Assembly: GCA_003184365.1 (NCBI GenBank)
Contig: NKYR01000112.1
Coordinates: 55,659 to 119,658 of the forward strand
Length of the DNA: 64,000 bases
Reading direction: 5' to 3'
DNA from: Evernia prunastri
Taxonomy: Eukaryota > Ascomycota > Lecanoromycetes > Lecanorales > Parmeliaceae
Shown here: piece after piece, positions 12,203-23,622 of the stretch
How the letters are laid out: every line of letters begins with the position of its first letter
Numbering within the stretch: the stretch's first letter is position 1
The notes under the pieces: model-generated
Databases searched by the model: none
Seen by the model: the letters and a program-made list of their open reading frames with translations, nothing else
What the model was told of the DNA's origin: nothing
Made by a program: the position numbers and the translations under genes

Positions 12203-13555
12203 ATGCAGGACATCGCTTGGAATGAGAAGCTTCCCAGTCACTTTGAGCGACCCTTGGACAGCGTCCAACTCTTCTTTAGAAACATTGGCAAATTGGGCGG
12301 AACATCTACCAGAGAGCAATGGGCTGTAAGAGCCTATGCCAAATTCCGCTACGCCTCTTCCCCAGAGGCCACCGAGACTGCGCTCAAACATGCCTGGAGG
12401 TCTCTGCGATTCTTGCAACCGCAAATGGCTGCGTATCTGCAAGAAGACTACATGATCTATATTGCAACCCAATCTGCTGGTCTAGAGTCCTGGATGACCG
12501 AGACATTTCTGGTGGAGACCGTCTTGACTGTAGACGAGCTGCTTGCAACACCTCGACCCTCATCACTTCCCACTCTCCACTATTTTCCAACAAGCTCCGA
12601 GGTCCTGTTTTGTGCCTCACATTGGCGTATCGACGCAATTGGGGCCTCTTCTCTTATGAATATTCTCTTCAAATTCCTAGCTGAGCCTTTTCATGGGCCA
12701 TTTATTGATGAAGGCAAGAATCTGTCACCGGGCCGGGATGATGCAGCTAGATTGCCTCAAAACATCTCGCACGAGGAGGATAACGCTGCCACTAGCCTCC
12801 TAATGAAGTATGCTATCAATCTACCTTCTCTCGGTCTTCCAGTCAGATCTGTCAATGAAGGTCCAGATGCCACTCGTCGGGCAGAAACCAGATTATCACC
12901 CACCGCCACGACCTCAATTATATCCGCCTGCAAAACAAAAAACTTTACAGTAACCACCGTTGTTCACGCTGCGATGATACTCGCACTGCAGGAAATGAGC
13001 TCCTGCAAGTCTTTAGGCGAAAGATATACGTCCTGGGGAACCTTCAATTATCGACCCTACGTCGATCCCAGTCGTGCCGACCCCGCGATACACCCTGTAG
13101 CTGTCATGCTGTGCGGCCTCCCGATATCATTCACGACATCCAACTTCCACGAAAATGCCTCCGCGCTTAAGCCGTTCTACGCACAGCTTCAGAACCCTTC
13201 TCATAGCGCGGCGCTCCACGCCATTCTCGCACCGTACACGAGAAAATGTGCCGCCATGAGTAATCAGCCACTTCCACCTGGGATACCGCAACCTACTGAG
13301 CCTCTGATGGACAGCATTGGGATCTTGGATCCTTATCTACAGGGCAGCTACGGACACGGAGCAGTCGAGATCACGGACTTTTGGCTAGGATCCGTGGTTC
13401 TGACACAACAGCCATTGTTTTACGTCTGGACATGGCAGGGAAAGATGACCCTGAGTGTGTGCTACAACGAGCAATTCTACAAAGCTGGGTTCATAATGTC
13501 GTTCATTGAAAGGGTTGTGAGCATTCTTCTTCAGGAATTAGCCATCGATCAATAG
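12203..13555 (+). CDS. Tri3-like HxxxD acyltransferase
   Basis: Intronless ORF of 450 aa. It resembles fungal acyl-CoA-dependent O-acyltransferases of the trichothecene 15-O-acetyltransferase (Tri3) type, which share the condensation/BAHD fold. The catalytic HxxxD motif is visible as HWRID, about residues 139-143, followed by a small-residue stretch (IGASSLMN). A second conserved block is the FNYRPYVDPS region in the C-terminal half. Length matches the family. It would transfer an acyl group to a hydroxyl, either acetylating the product or moving a polyketide chain onto an acceptor. The neighbouring PKS lacks its own release domain, which makes the second option attractive, but this is inference. 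The ATG at 12203 follows a TATA-like box and a CT-rich leader. Confidence 0.8.
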   Translation: MQDIAWNEKLPSHFERPLDSVQLFFRNIGKLGGTSTREQWAVRAYAKFRYASSPEATETALKHAWRSLRFLQPQMAAYLQEDYMIYIATQSAGLESWMTETFLVETVLTVDELLATPRPSSLPTLHYFPTSSEVLFCASHWRIDAIGASSLMNILFKFLAEPFHGPFIDEGKNLSPGRDDAARLPQNISHEEDNAATSLLMKYAINLPSLGLPVRSVNEGPDATRRAETRLSPTATTSIISACKTKNFTVTTVVHAAMILALQEMSSCKSLGERYTSWGTFNYRPYVDPSRADPAIHPVAVMLCGLPISFTTSNFHENASALKPFYAQLQNPSHSAALHAILAPYTRKCAAMSNQPLPPGIPQPTEPLMDSIGILDPYLQGSYGHGAVEITDFWLGSVVLTQQPLFYVWTWQGKMTLSVCYNEQFYKAGFIMSFIERVVSILLQELAIDQ

Positions 13556-13920
13556 CGCAGAGAGTGGGCGAGGTCTGCGAGAGTGCGAAAAAGGTCCAGC
13601 ATTGGAGCCATCACCATGGCTTCCATTACTTCCGGCTTGAGCTAAGGCCGTATGCTATGATGCGGTGCCCTCAAAAGCAGGTTTCTTAAATAATGCAGAA
13701 GAAGCGGCGCTGTACGGCACGTCACTAGGTACGATGGGACGCCCTATGGTATTAATAATTAAGGCTAGCGGCATAGCTGGTCCTGTTCCCACCACCTTCT
13801 TGCTTGCAATCGTTGTTCAGATCACATTTATGTAACCCAGATGATCCACATGAACTCAATTCCTTACTCACGATGACGAAAGACAGACTTTCTTGCCCTG
13901 TCCTGCTATAAAATCCCAAC
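13556..13920. other. intergenic spacer
   Basis: No gene seen. It holds the 3' end of the acyltransferase transcript and the former promoter of the SDR pseudogene. Confidence 0.4.
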
Positions 13921-14931
13921 ATGCCCCAATTGACCTGGCTCGTAACCGGCTGCTCTTCTGGGTTCGGTGAAGCCTCTGTTCATGGCATCCTCGCCCGAGG
14001 CGGCCGCGTAGTAGCTACCAGTCGCCAAGCAGACACCAAGCCCGCCCATCTAAAAAGGACTGGCGCTTCGATCGTGGACCTCGACGTCACTGCCCGCAAG
14101 CCGAGATAGATGCCAAGATCGACGGAGCACTATCACTATACGAAAATGGCATCAACGTGCTAGTGAACAGTGCCGAATACATGCAGAGTGGACTCGTGGA
14201 GGAGATGACGTTCGTATTAGAACGCACTTCACGCTTACTTCTCCCGTCAGCTAATCAGAAGATTTGGAAATGCGAAGGCCTGAGAGGCTGAACCGCCAAT
14301 TCAGCACCAACCTTATGGTCCCATCGCCGTCACCCGCCCGATCCTCCCCCAATTCTGCGCCAAACAAAGCGGGACTCTCGTATTCATAAGTTAGCAAGCA
14401 GCCTGGCGTGGCGATCCTTCCATAAGCGCCTACGCAGCTAGCAAGTTCGCACTCGAAGGCATCACCACCCCTATCATCTCCAACCCCCAGCGTACCCAGG
14501 CCTGAATATACTGACCAAGCACAAGAAATGGTGGATCGCTGTCTGCAGAATTTGCTCCCTTCAATATCAAGTCCATCATCCTCGCCCCTGGCATCTTCAG
14601 CACACGCGCCTTCAGCAGCAGCTATCAATACAATCAATCTAATATCCCACAGTACGCGCAACTTGACGCCGGCACTAAGGCATTCGTAGATAGGATGAAC
14701 GAGCAGGAGCCCGGGGATCCTAAGAAAGCCGAAGAGCAGATGATCGATGTTGTGCGAGGGGAAGGGATGGCAGCGGGGAAGGAGATGCCGTTTCGGTTGC
14801 ACTTGGGGTCCGGTGGGATACGAGTGGTAAGAGAGAAGTGTCTGGGGATGTTGAAGGTGTGTGAGGAGTGGCAAGAACTGATTCAAAGTACAGACTTTGA
14901 ATCTGTGACAGAGGGAATTGCTAACAAATGA
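13921..14931 (+). pseudogene. decayed short-chain dehydrogenase/reductase
   Basis: The first 62 codons give a classical SDR Rossmann start with the cofactor motif TGCSSGFG and a following strand-helix (GGRVVATSR). The frame then breaks near 14103. Downstream, other frames continue the family pattern: an NVLVNSA segment near 14153, a GTLVFIS strand near 14365 that meets an in-frame TAG, then YAASKFALEG (the YxxxK catalytic pair) about 14430-14460 in the same frame as that stop. A C-terminal piece runs 14695-14931. Several lesions therefore interrupt one ancestral gene of roughly 280-300 aa. Introns could explain one break but not the in-frame stop between the strand and YxxxK. It may once have acted on the cluster product. 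Confidence 0.75.
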
Positions 14932-16859
14932 CATGAGAGAGGAGACAGAGCTGGGAATGCCGGCATTGGGAAGCTGTGGATCGACTTATTTACATTTTCC
15001 TACAATCTACAGCTAATGAAAGGCTGCGGACTCGGGTTCACCGCCCTCTAAGCACTCTCCCACTCCACGGAAAATGTAGCCGCAAAGCGCTTCACTTCCC
15101 GGACAACAATTCTCTAAAGTTAGATGTTGAAATGGCGCTAGTCACTACACAGTTCTCAACCCTAGCTTTGATGGATGTACGCACACCGCCGCACTCCTCG
15201 TTAACGATAGGTCAAACCGGGCTGATCTCCACGACCGCAAGACCGATAAGAGGTGATCAGTACGCACGCCTACAGTGATATAGGATTTCCACCTACCTAT
15301 CTGGACCCACACTTTCAAAAAAACAGGCGGTTGACGGAGTCACCAAAGAGTCGAAAGGGACTAGCGTATTTGTTGTCAAAAAAGAATATTTTTAGCATCG
15401 GCGAAGAGCCGACGCGAAAGCAGTTTCCTGAACACAACATAGGAGATGATACCTTTGAATGGCTACACCAATACTAAGATATGCATATCCAACGCTGCCC
15501 GCACGATCTACAATCCGATTACCTGTTGCCCAGGATTCGAGCGCGTGTGCATTATCGCTCAATCTGCAGCCATGCAGGGCTAAGATCTTGATGATGCGTG
15601 GGTTTGAAGATGAAGCCCTAGGTTGAGGGCTTTTTCCTATCTACCAAAGCTTAAAGCGCAACGTAGAAGTGCAACTAGAGTGTCTTTACGGTCGAACTGG
15701 TTGTCTTGGATCAAATTAGGAACCTGCATAGACATTCGAAGGATTCACCTTTGCTCGCAAATCTTACTGCATAGGTAGGTCCACCTGCAGATCAATCCTG
15801 ATAAAGATTTGGAATGGAAATTCTATCAGCCCTATTTACAACTCACCTAGGAGTGGCGCGGAGACTTTTATTAACCCGTTGAAAAATCCTAGCTGCAGTC
15901 ACGGTAGCATAGGCACGTACAGTGGTAGGCACTAGAAAGTATACATGATTGATCATCATGATGCTAGCTAGAACTTCTTGCAAGAGCTACTCGTAAAGAA
16001 TTCTTCTTTCTATAGACGAGGTAGACTCGTAAGCACAATGTACTTAATACCGGACATGGCCGCAAAGCCGAGTGGGGTAATAAACAGCTCCACCATAGCC
16101 TATAGGGCTATGGGGACGCCCCTCCTACGTAGGGATTACACACACACACACACACTCGTGAAGAAAACCGCCGGCTAAACTCAGGTGGACCGTCTGGGTA
16201 CCTAGCCCCACAACACGATGATCAAGCCTTTAACTATTTAGTTTGTAGGCGGCATCCGGAGGCCCCTGAGCCGATGAAATATTTGAGGCATGGACAATGA
16301 TGATCGGGGCCGTACTCTGAGGAAGGAGAACGTAATGCTGCGGCGCATGCATATCGCTATGCATGGATACGTACGCAGTGGAATGGAGGATGTTGGATAT
16401 GGTTAGCCTCACCGCAATGGCCACTTGTTCTCCTCCTTAGTGTAATCAATATAGTCATTCTGCATGCCATTGTTCAACAGAGGGATTTGAGTGACAGAAG
16501 CGCGATGACGATTATTTCTTAGTTATGTAGACCAGTACATGAAAGATGGGGAAAATGTACATTTGAAATGCTCATAGCTCTGCCATGCACGAGAGCCGAG
16601 CCCGAACTCGCCCGAAGCAATGCAAGGTGCTTTGTCGCATTGTTTGCCCCATTTGGTTTAGCACCACCGTATGCAGCTCGACTTGGGCAAGCACGGGCAT
16701 GTCTCCAAAAACTTTCTCACAACGCTCAAATCATTCAATTGCGCTGTAGAAAGTAGATATACATATTCAAATGCTTAGTAAGGCTAAAGCCTCTTTCAAT
16801 TGACTGCAGAGAACGCCCATATTTCTACAATTATGTTGAAAAAGATTAACTGATTTCAA
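14932..16859. other. gene-poor region between metabolite locus and AT-rich block
   Basis: I find no ORF with a recognisable domain in this 1.9 kb. Base composition is mixed and gradually becomes AT-rich. A (CA)n microsatellite of about nine units lies at 16138-16155. Confidence 0.45.
16138..16155. repeat. (CA)n microsatellite
   Basis: About nine consecutive CA units are directly visible. Confidence 0.9.
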
Positions 16860-18415
16860 TGAAATCATGAACATAACGAATTCAGGAAGCAGACAATTAT
16901 ATTCAAGTTATCGATAAATATTATGCTCGAGCTGATAGACGAGAAATATAGATCTTCTAATAATAAGATAGTCGTCGCTTTGAAAGCGATGATTATATTC
17001 ATAAAGAAGACAATAGAGAAATTTAAGTTTCGAACGATACTCGACGAGATACGAAGATTAGCGAGCGACTCGAAGAATAGAGTAAAAAGATCACTTAGAT
17101 TAAGTATCAAGCAGTAAATAAGAACGCTATCTTATCTATTATTAGCTACGTCAGCGTGTTAGATCGCTTAAACGACGATATATTACTCTTACTTCTATCT
17201 TCAGCAATCGAAAAATCAAATTAATTCTATAATAAGACGAATAAAATTATTGTGAAATTACAAGACGAGATAACAAATAAAGTACTAAAAGAAAAGATCT
17301 CTAAAGAAATAACTACAATAATTAATGAATATTTTAAAAGTATAAATTTTATAAGAGAGTAAATCAGAACGACTAAAAGATTAAAAAGTAATAATATCGA
17401 TATAATTGTATTAGACGAGACGAAAACAATTATTTTACGAAAAAATATTAAATAAATAAAACGACTTAATAGTAAAGCAAAAGTGATCACGAAAAGATAT
17501 AATATTCTACTTTATAAAGTAAAAACGGACGTTTTAGACATTAAAGATCTCGATATAATTATCAAATCTATTCAGAACGAAAACGTAGATACTCTAAGTC
17601 TTAATATTATATAATTAGAGTAATTCGAAACACTCAAAGAGAATTAGTGAAAGAGATCTCTTATCATCGAGCTAGCTAGTTTAAAAGAAGTAAATAAAGT
17701 CATCGAGAAAAATATCGTTATAAACTCGATATTATATGAATGTTGTGTGTATAATAAGCAATATAGATCGAGATAATACTTCGAGTACTGATAATATGAT
17801 TATATGTCGAAATTCTATTTTATAAAAGAAAAATTAACGTGTGGAAAATGCGAAGAAAAACATTATTATAACGATTATAAGAAAATAACAAGTAAATATG
17901 CTATTTGCAAGAGTTTTTATATAATCTAAAATAAGATCTGTGAAACGAAAAAGAAGAATATTATTAGAATATTATAGACGAGAATATAGATTTCAGCGAG
18001 ATTCTTATATATTAAAGATTATAATAATTATCAAATAATCGAATAAACGAGAAGCTACTTTTAAAACACTACTAATCAATTAAAGAAGAATATATTCTTT
18101 TTACAAATATAGATTAAATAAAACAATCTATTATTCAGAAATAAAATAACAGACACGTCAAATTTATAAAATATCGTGATTTTAAAACTTCAAGTAGAAA
18201 GACTATTCACAGTCACATCGTTAATAAGATTCTCAACGAAAAATAGATTATCGTCTAAGATAGTAAAAGAGATTGAAGATTATAAAAGAGATATCGAGAC
18301 GAGAAAGATTAACGATATAGAAGAAGAGAGAAGATTACTTAATCAGCTTAACAACAACGAAAGAATCGCGATATCGACGTCTTAGAATAGAGTAAAGAGA
18401 TATATTCAATCTTTA

Positions 18416-18568
18416 TGTTACGAGTGTGTCAAGCAGGCACTTGGCAAGTAGCCCTATAGGCTAGGGTCTTGGCACACTCTCCCACTATATGTACCATAGT
18501 TCCTAGAGATAGCAAGTTCCTTCCTCATCAATATAATCTTGGTCAACCACCTAGGTACACTCCTAACA
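18416..18568. repeat. 153 bp LTR with 5 bp target duplication (CTTTA)
   Basis: GC-normal segment inside RIPed LINE. It starts TGTTA and ends TAACA, and is flanked on both sides by CTTTA (18411-18415 and 18569-18573). A near-identical copy sits at 18981-19133. As written this is a solo LTR, but the neighbouring join at 18602 suggests the two LTRs of one element may have been collapsed on this contig. Confidence 0.85.
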
Positions 18569-18601
18569 CTTTATAAGATGTCGAAAACGCTTTAAAAGAG
18601 C

Positions 18602-18602
18602 N
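18602..18602. other. scaffold join (single n)
   Basis: The last 33 bp before the n (18569-18601, flank after the LTR) recur at 19134-19166. The two contigs therefore overlap rather than being separated by missing sequence. Confidence 0.8.
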
Positions 18603-18980
18603 TAATAGTAAAATTGCTCTGATTTTAGATGGAAAGAGGAATAAGAGAAAGGGAGTTTTATTATGTTTATATGGAAAATTTTATGAAGGGTATATGATAA
18701 GGCAGTAATGCATTGATAGGCTCTCAGCAATTCTGAGAAAATGCACGTCTAGCCGCCATTAGTAGAGAGGTGTTATTGATCTGAGGTGTGAGTTACAACT
18801 TCTAATACCCCGCATTACGTAGGGCGCTAACGCTTGCTTAGTCAACTCAACTCGATTTTTGCCCAACCTCTCGCCTTTATAGCGTCATCTTCTCTTCCTC
18901 TTCTCATCACACTATCTCTTATAGCCGAGTCTTCTTTCGTAAACGAGACTTGTTATTCTCACTTTGCGAATCTTAAACAC
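18603..18980. mobile_element. internal part of a small LTR element
   Basis: About 380 bp, ending directly at the LTR copy 18981-19133. No polyprotein domain is visible; the only ORF here (60 aa) is uninformative. Probably the internal region of a short or truncated, non-autonomous LTR element. Confidence 0.5.
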
Positions 18981-19133
18981 TGTTACGAGTGTGTCAAGCA
19001 GGCACTTGGCAAGTAGCCCTATGGGCTAGGGTCGTGGCACACTCTCCCACTATATGTACCATAGTTCCTAGAGATAGCAAGTTCCTTCCTCATCAATATA
19101 ATCTTGGTCAACCACCTAGGTACACTCCTAACA
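18981..19133. repeat. second copy of the 153 bp LTR
   Basis: Near-identical to 18416-18568. The right flank is CTTTA but the left flank (AACAC) is not. This fits the 3' LTR of an element whose 5' LTR lies at the other end of the internal sequence. Confidence 0.8.
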
Positions 19134-21798
19134 CTTTATAAGATGTCGAAAACGCTTTAAAAGAGCTGAACTGAGCGAATGAGATTAATTAAAACGTAAA
19201 TAATAACTTTCAATGTTAGTACACCGAAATCAACTGTCGATACTATACTATAATACTAGAAAATTCAAAATCGTTATAATAGAACTATTCGAAAATGAGA
19301 GAATCTACGATATAAACATTATAGTTATTCAAGAACTTTAAAGAAATTTCGTAAAAATTTTCTATTATTCTCTTAAAGACAGATTCGATATCGTTTATCT
19401 CTACTCTAATGACAGTAGAGTATATTTTTATATCAATAAAAGACTATTATTCGATAGCTGACATTCGCAATATTATTCTTTTAATCTATGTATCGTAACG
19501 ATAAAATCAGCTAATAAGAGAACGATTCGAATTTATAACATCTATAACTCGAAAGCTTAATAAGAAAACGAACTGCATCGATTATAGAAAGTATTTGAGT
19601 TTTATGCTAGACGACTTTAATCTTTATTACTCGATATAAGAAATTGTAAACATTAAATAAGACGATAAGATCGATAAATTAATTATAATAGCTAAAGAAT
19701 TAGCAATGAAATAACTTTTATCGATAGAGACGACTACATATAAAGAAAACTATCACACTACGATAGATTTAATATTTATCATCTCGAAACTAATAAATAA
19801 GATTATTAAATGCGATATCGAAGAAGTTTTCGAGAGCGATTTAGATTACTTATCTATTTTCACGATTTTAAAGCTAACTATAATAAACTTTATATCGAAA
19901 TTTAGACGAAATTTTAATCGAATAGACTTCGAAAGACTGAGAGAGATATTAAAAAATACTATTAATTTCGAAGAATATCTTAATTAATAAACGAAGAGAT
20001 TTACTTTATTAAATAGCGAAATCGATTTTCAAGTAATAATTATAATTAATGCTCTTCAGACGATTATAACTTAGTCTATATCGCTTAGTAGAATATCATC
20101 ACGATTTAAATTAGACTCTATATTTAAATATAAAGAAGTTTAACGAAGATTTAATCGTCTAAAGAGAAGATAAAGATCTCTACTAACGAAGAAAATTTAA
20201 AACGAGTATCGAACGATTGAAAACTTTAAGAATAATCTCATTAAAAGAATTATAAAGAAAATCCACAGAGTTTTTATTGCAGAAGTATACGAATCGTCTG
20301 AAACTATATGAAAAAAGATCAAATAAGCTCGTAAATAGTTAATAAAATAGATCTATCTTTTTTCACTAAGCGACGAATATGAATTAAAGATCAGCGAGTC
20401 GAAGACTAAGATTAATCTACTGCTTAGAACGTTTTTTTCATCGTTTATTCAGATTAATCTAATCGATATCGACGACGACACGACGTATTCAAATGCTCAC
20501 ATAATATAGATTATTATCGTCGACGAGATCAATAAGACGATATTGCAGTCTTTATTAAAAAGGATCTTAGACGAGAACGAAATATCGAATTTTATTCTCA
20601 AAGAGAGTAGCATTATTCTTCTCTTATATCTATATCGAATATTTAATGCATATTTTACAAACGACTACTATTCAAATTATTTTAAAGCATTAATAATAGT
20701 AATTCTTTCTAAATCGAAAAAGAATTACTTTATTTTCAAGAGATATAAATCTATTATATTACTAAACATTATAGAGAAGACAATAAAGTTTATTTTCGCT
20801 AGACGCATAGCATATCTAGCGAAGATTTATTAACTACTTTTCGTCACGCATATAAGAGACAGACGACTAAAATTCTACGAATATAATATTCATTATCTAC
20901 TGAAACGTATATATTAGATATGAAACTTCGATAAAGTAATTACGATGTTACTACTTGATATACTAGATATATACGATAAAATCTTTTTCTTCAAACTACT
21001 ATATAATCTTCGAAAGCGATTAATAGATTCGAATATTATTAAATAAATAAAATTCTTCTTATTAAATAGAATTATTATACTAAAAATAAGCGAATATATT
21101 ATATTAAAAACTTTTATAATCACAGATATCTCACAGAGCTCATCTTTGTTACTTATTCTTTATCTATTCTATAATTCAAATCTTATAGATCTATTAACCA
21201 TAGAAGACTCCCTCGAGAATAATTGCAAGTATCTTCGAAGAATTCATAACGAAGTTTATCTATTATAAGTCGAACGTTACGACTCGAAGTTCGATTCTAA
21301 GAAATATTAGCTAGTTTATCTCAATAGAAAGTAGAGAGACGACTTAGATTTATCTCTCGAGCTTAATATTATATAGTTTATTAACGCGAGAGATTTCGTC
21401 ATATATTTGAAAGTGCAAATCGATAAAAAACTTCGATAAAACGATCGTATTAAAGAGATTCGCGTTAAGATTATTAAGAGTATTAAAATATTAGTAAGAG
21501 TATCGAAATTCGTATAAAGAGATAATTATAAGAGTATACGTTAGCTATATAAGACTATTATAATATTATAAATCTCGTATAACTGCTCGATTTAATATTA
21601 GTTCAAAAACTCTTTCGAATATAATAAATCTCACTTATTAGTATTGTAAAGAATTTAGTTTTTTGTAATTAAAAGAATCATAGAAGTATTTAAGATTATA
21701 TCGATATCAGCTCTCGATATATAAGTATATATTCTATCGATTAAATAGCATCTAAAGAAATTTATCTCTGAAGTAGTACTAAGAATTATAACTAGTTC

Positions 21799-21984
21799 TT
21801 GTCAGGGAACGAGGTTTGATAAGAGGAATCTCATTCTCTATGGCTAGGACTAAGGTAAAGGCCAAGACGAAAGATGAGGAAACAAGAAAGAACGGGGGAT
21901 GCGAGCAGCCCTTAAAGGGCTGTCGCCTAGATCGTCGGCTATCGCATAGATTAACCTGACTAGACTGAGATCCACACTATGACA
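21799..21984. repeat. LTR-like unit of 186 bp
   Basis: Non-RIPed segment starting TGTCAGGGAA and ending CTATGACA. It lies exactly where LINE homology stops. The adjoining pentamers (GTTCT and AATAT) do not match. It may be one LTR of a longer or recombined element. Its last 68 bp recur after the join at 22460. Confidence 0.6.
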
Positions 21985-22258
21985 AATATATATAATCGAC
22001 GCGAAAATAATAAATCTAATTAACGATAAAATTTAGAATATTATAAAGAGTAAGCTCGATTAATTTAACTCTATACTTTTAAGAATTTTTTAGATGTATA
22101 AAATTAAATACGTTAATTAATTAATAAGATATAAAGCTTATAAGGAATATCGATCGATTATTATCGCTTTTCGCTTTTTCTAGATAATAAATCTCGCGAT
22201 AAAGCGAAAGCTTATCTAAAAGAGATAAATTTATATATATAAACGTTATATATACGAC

Positions 22259-22427
22259 TGTCAGGGACTGGAGTGTAGCTGAATGCATTGATTCCGGTAT
22301 GAACGGAATAATAGCTATAAAGGTCTAATGATGGCAGAAGGCCGATATTTGTGGGCAGAGGGAAGCCGTGCTAGGCCCGATTCGGCCAGGTAGAGGAGTC
22401 ATGGTGTTGTGAGCTGGAACCATGACA
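22259..22427. repeat. LTR, copy 1 of a 170 bp family
   Basis: Starts TGTCAGGGAC and ends CCATGACA. ACGAC precedes it at 22254-22258, but the right flank is CTTCT. It shares its whole left flank with the copy at 22803-22972, as expected from overlapping contigs. Confidence 0.75.
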
Positions 22428-22459
22428 CTTCTATTTTAGAAGACGAATATTTTCTATAT

Positions 22460-22460
22460 N
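22460..22460. other. scaffold join (single n)
   Basis: Sequence 22461-22802 repeats 21917-22258, and the following LTR copies differ at only a few positions. The join is an overlap between contigs of the same or a near-identical locus. Confidence 0.85.
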
Positions 22461-22802
22461 GGGCTGTCGCCTAGATCGTCGGCTATCGCATAGATTAACC
22501 TGACTAGACTGAGATCCACACTATGACAAATATATATAATCGACGCGAAAATAATAAATCTAATTAACGATAAAATTTAGAATATTATAAAGAGTAAGCT
22601 CGATTAATTTAACTCTATACTTTTAAGAATTTTTTAGATGTATAAAATTAAATACGTTAATTAATTAATAAGATATAAAGCTTATAAGGAATATCGATCG
22701 ATTATTATCGCTTTTCGCTTTTTCTAGATAATAAATCTCGCGATAAAGCGAAAGCTTATCTAAAAGAGATAAATTTATATATATAAACGTTATATATACG
22801 AC

Positions 22803-22972
22803 TGTCAGGGACTGGAGTGTAGCTGAATGCATTGATTCCGGTATGAACGGAATAATAGCTATGAAGGTCTAATGATGGCAGAAGGCCGATATTTGTGGGC
22901 AGGGCCAAGCCGCGCTAGGCCCGATCCGGCCGAGTGGTAGGAGTCATGGTGTTGTGAGCTGGAACCATGACA
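22803..22972. repeat. solo LTR, copy 2 of the 170 bp family, TSD ACGAC
   Basis: TGTCAGGGAC...CCATGACA bounded by ACGAC at 22798-22802 and 22973-22977. A complete solo-LTR signature in RIPed DNA. Confidence 0.88.
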
Positions 22973-23622
22973 ACGACTACGATCTTAGATAATACTTTAA
23001 TTATCTAAGCTATAAATATAATTAAGATTATTATAACTTTATTAAGAAATATAATCGATATAGCGCTGTTAATTATTTTATTAAGATGTTTTAATCGTAC
23101 GTGTCGATGAAGAGCATTATTAAAAGTAAAGACTTTTCGATATTGTCGATATTTAAACGACTTTAAGCTTAAAAAAGAATAAGTAGCGACGACGAAGTGA
23201 CTTTCGATCGTGTCTTTTAGATCTATTGAAATTTTCTCGCTATTCTTAAAATCCTCGACTGTTTTTGAATAATGTTATTAAGTATTCTAATAATAGACGT
23301 TTTCGTAGACTTCGTACTTCGTCTGCTTATCTATGAGAGATTCGTTCTTTTAATCTTTCGAGATAGCGTTATACTAATAAGTGTCACGATACGCCAGGAC
23401 CTCATTAGAGGCTACCGCCTGAATAGGCTTAGCGCGGCTATCTCCGCATATATCTGCTCTGCAGGCATATAGAATAATCAACAATCTTCTCACCACACAT
23501 AAATATATGACATTTAGTCCTATTTCCTTGACAATAAGCACGAGTATAGAAAATATAAAATCGTTATTGATTTCTATTAAAAGATCGAAAGAGCGATTTA
23601 TAAAGATTTCGATTATTGTTAG
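22973..23622 (+). mobile_element. RIPed DNA, probably the left part of gypsy element A
   Basis: AT-rich and stop-ridden, with no clear domain. It is continuous in composition with 32263 onward, which lies on the other side of the inserted gypsy element 1. A solo LTR interrupts it at 23382. Confidence 0.45.
23382..23533. repeat. solo LTR of 152 bp, TSD ATAAG
   Basis: Starts TGTCACGATA, ends CCTTGACA, and is flanked by ATAAG at 23377-23381 and 23534-23538. Non-RIPed insertion into RIPed sequence. Confidence 0.88.

Larger units (their letters stand above)
16860..21798 (+). mobile_element. RIP-degraded Tad1-like LINE (non-LTR retrotransposon)
   Basis: AT-rich sequence full of stop codons, in which plus-strand translation still recalls a two-ORF LINE. 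ORF1 remnants (16.9-18.4 kb) include a zinc-knuckle block near 17837-17881 (TCGKCEEKH, last Cys changed to Tyr). ORF2 remnants show an endonuclease-like start after about 19.2 kb. Reverse transcriptase follows: the LFNA/YFK...KK-Y...Y-x-SI-LLN block at 20580-20800, a DISQSS-like stretch near 21121-21145, and the LKVQIDKKLR thumb region near 21410. The element is split by a small LTR insertion at 18416 and ends abruptly against another LTR at 21799. CpA and TpG are scarce, as expected after RIP. It is not functional. Confidence 0.8.

Noticed and set aside
14251..14934. 227 aa minus-strand ORF
   Set aside because: Antisense to the SDR remnant, low-complexity, no recognisable domain.
16860..17490. 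Small ORFs in AT-rich DNA as new genes
   Set aside because: They are fragments left between RIP-generated stops in LINE remnants.
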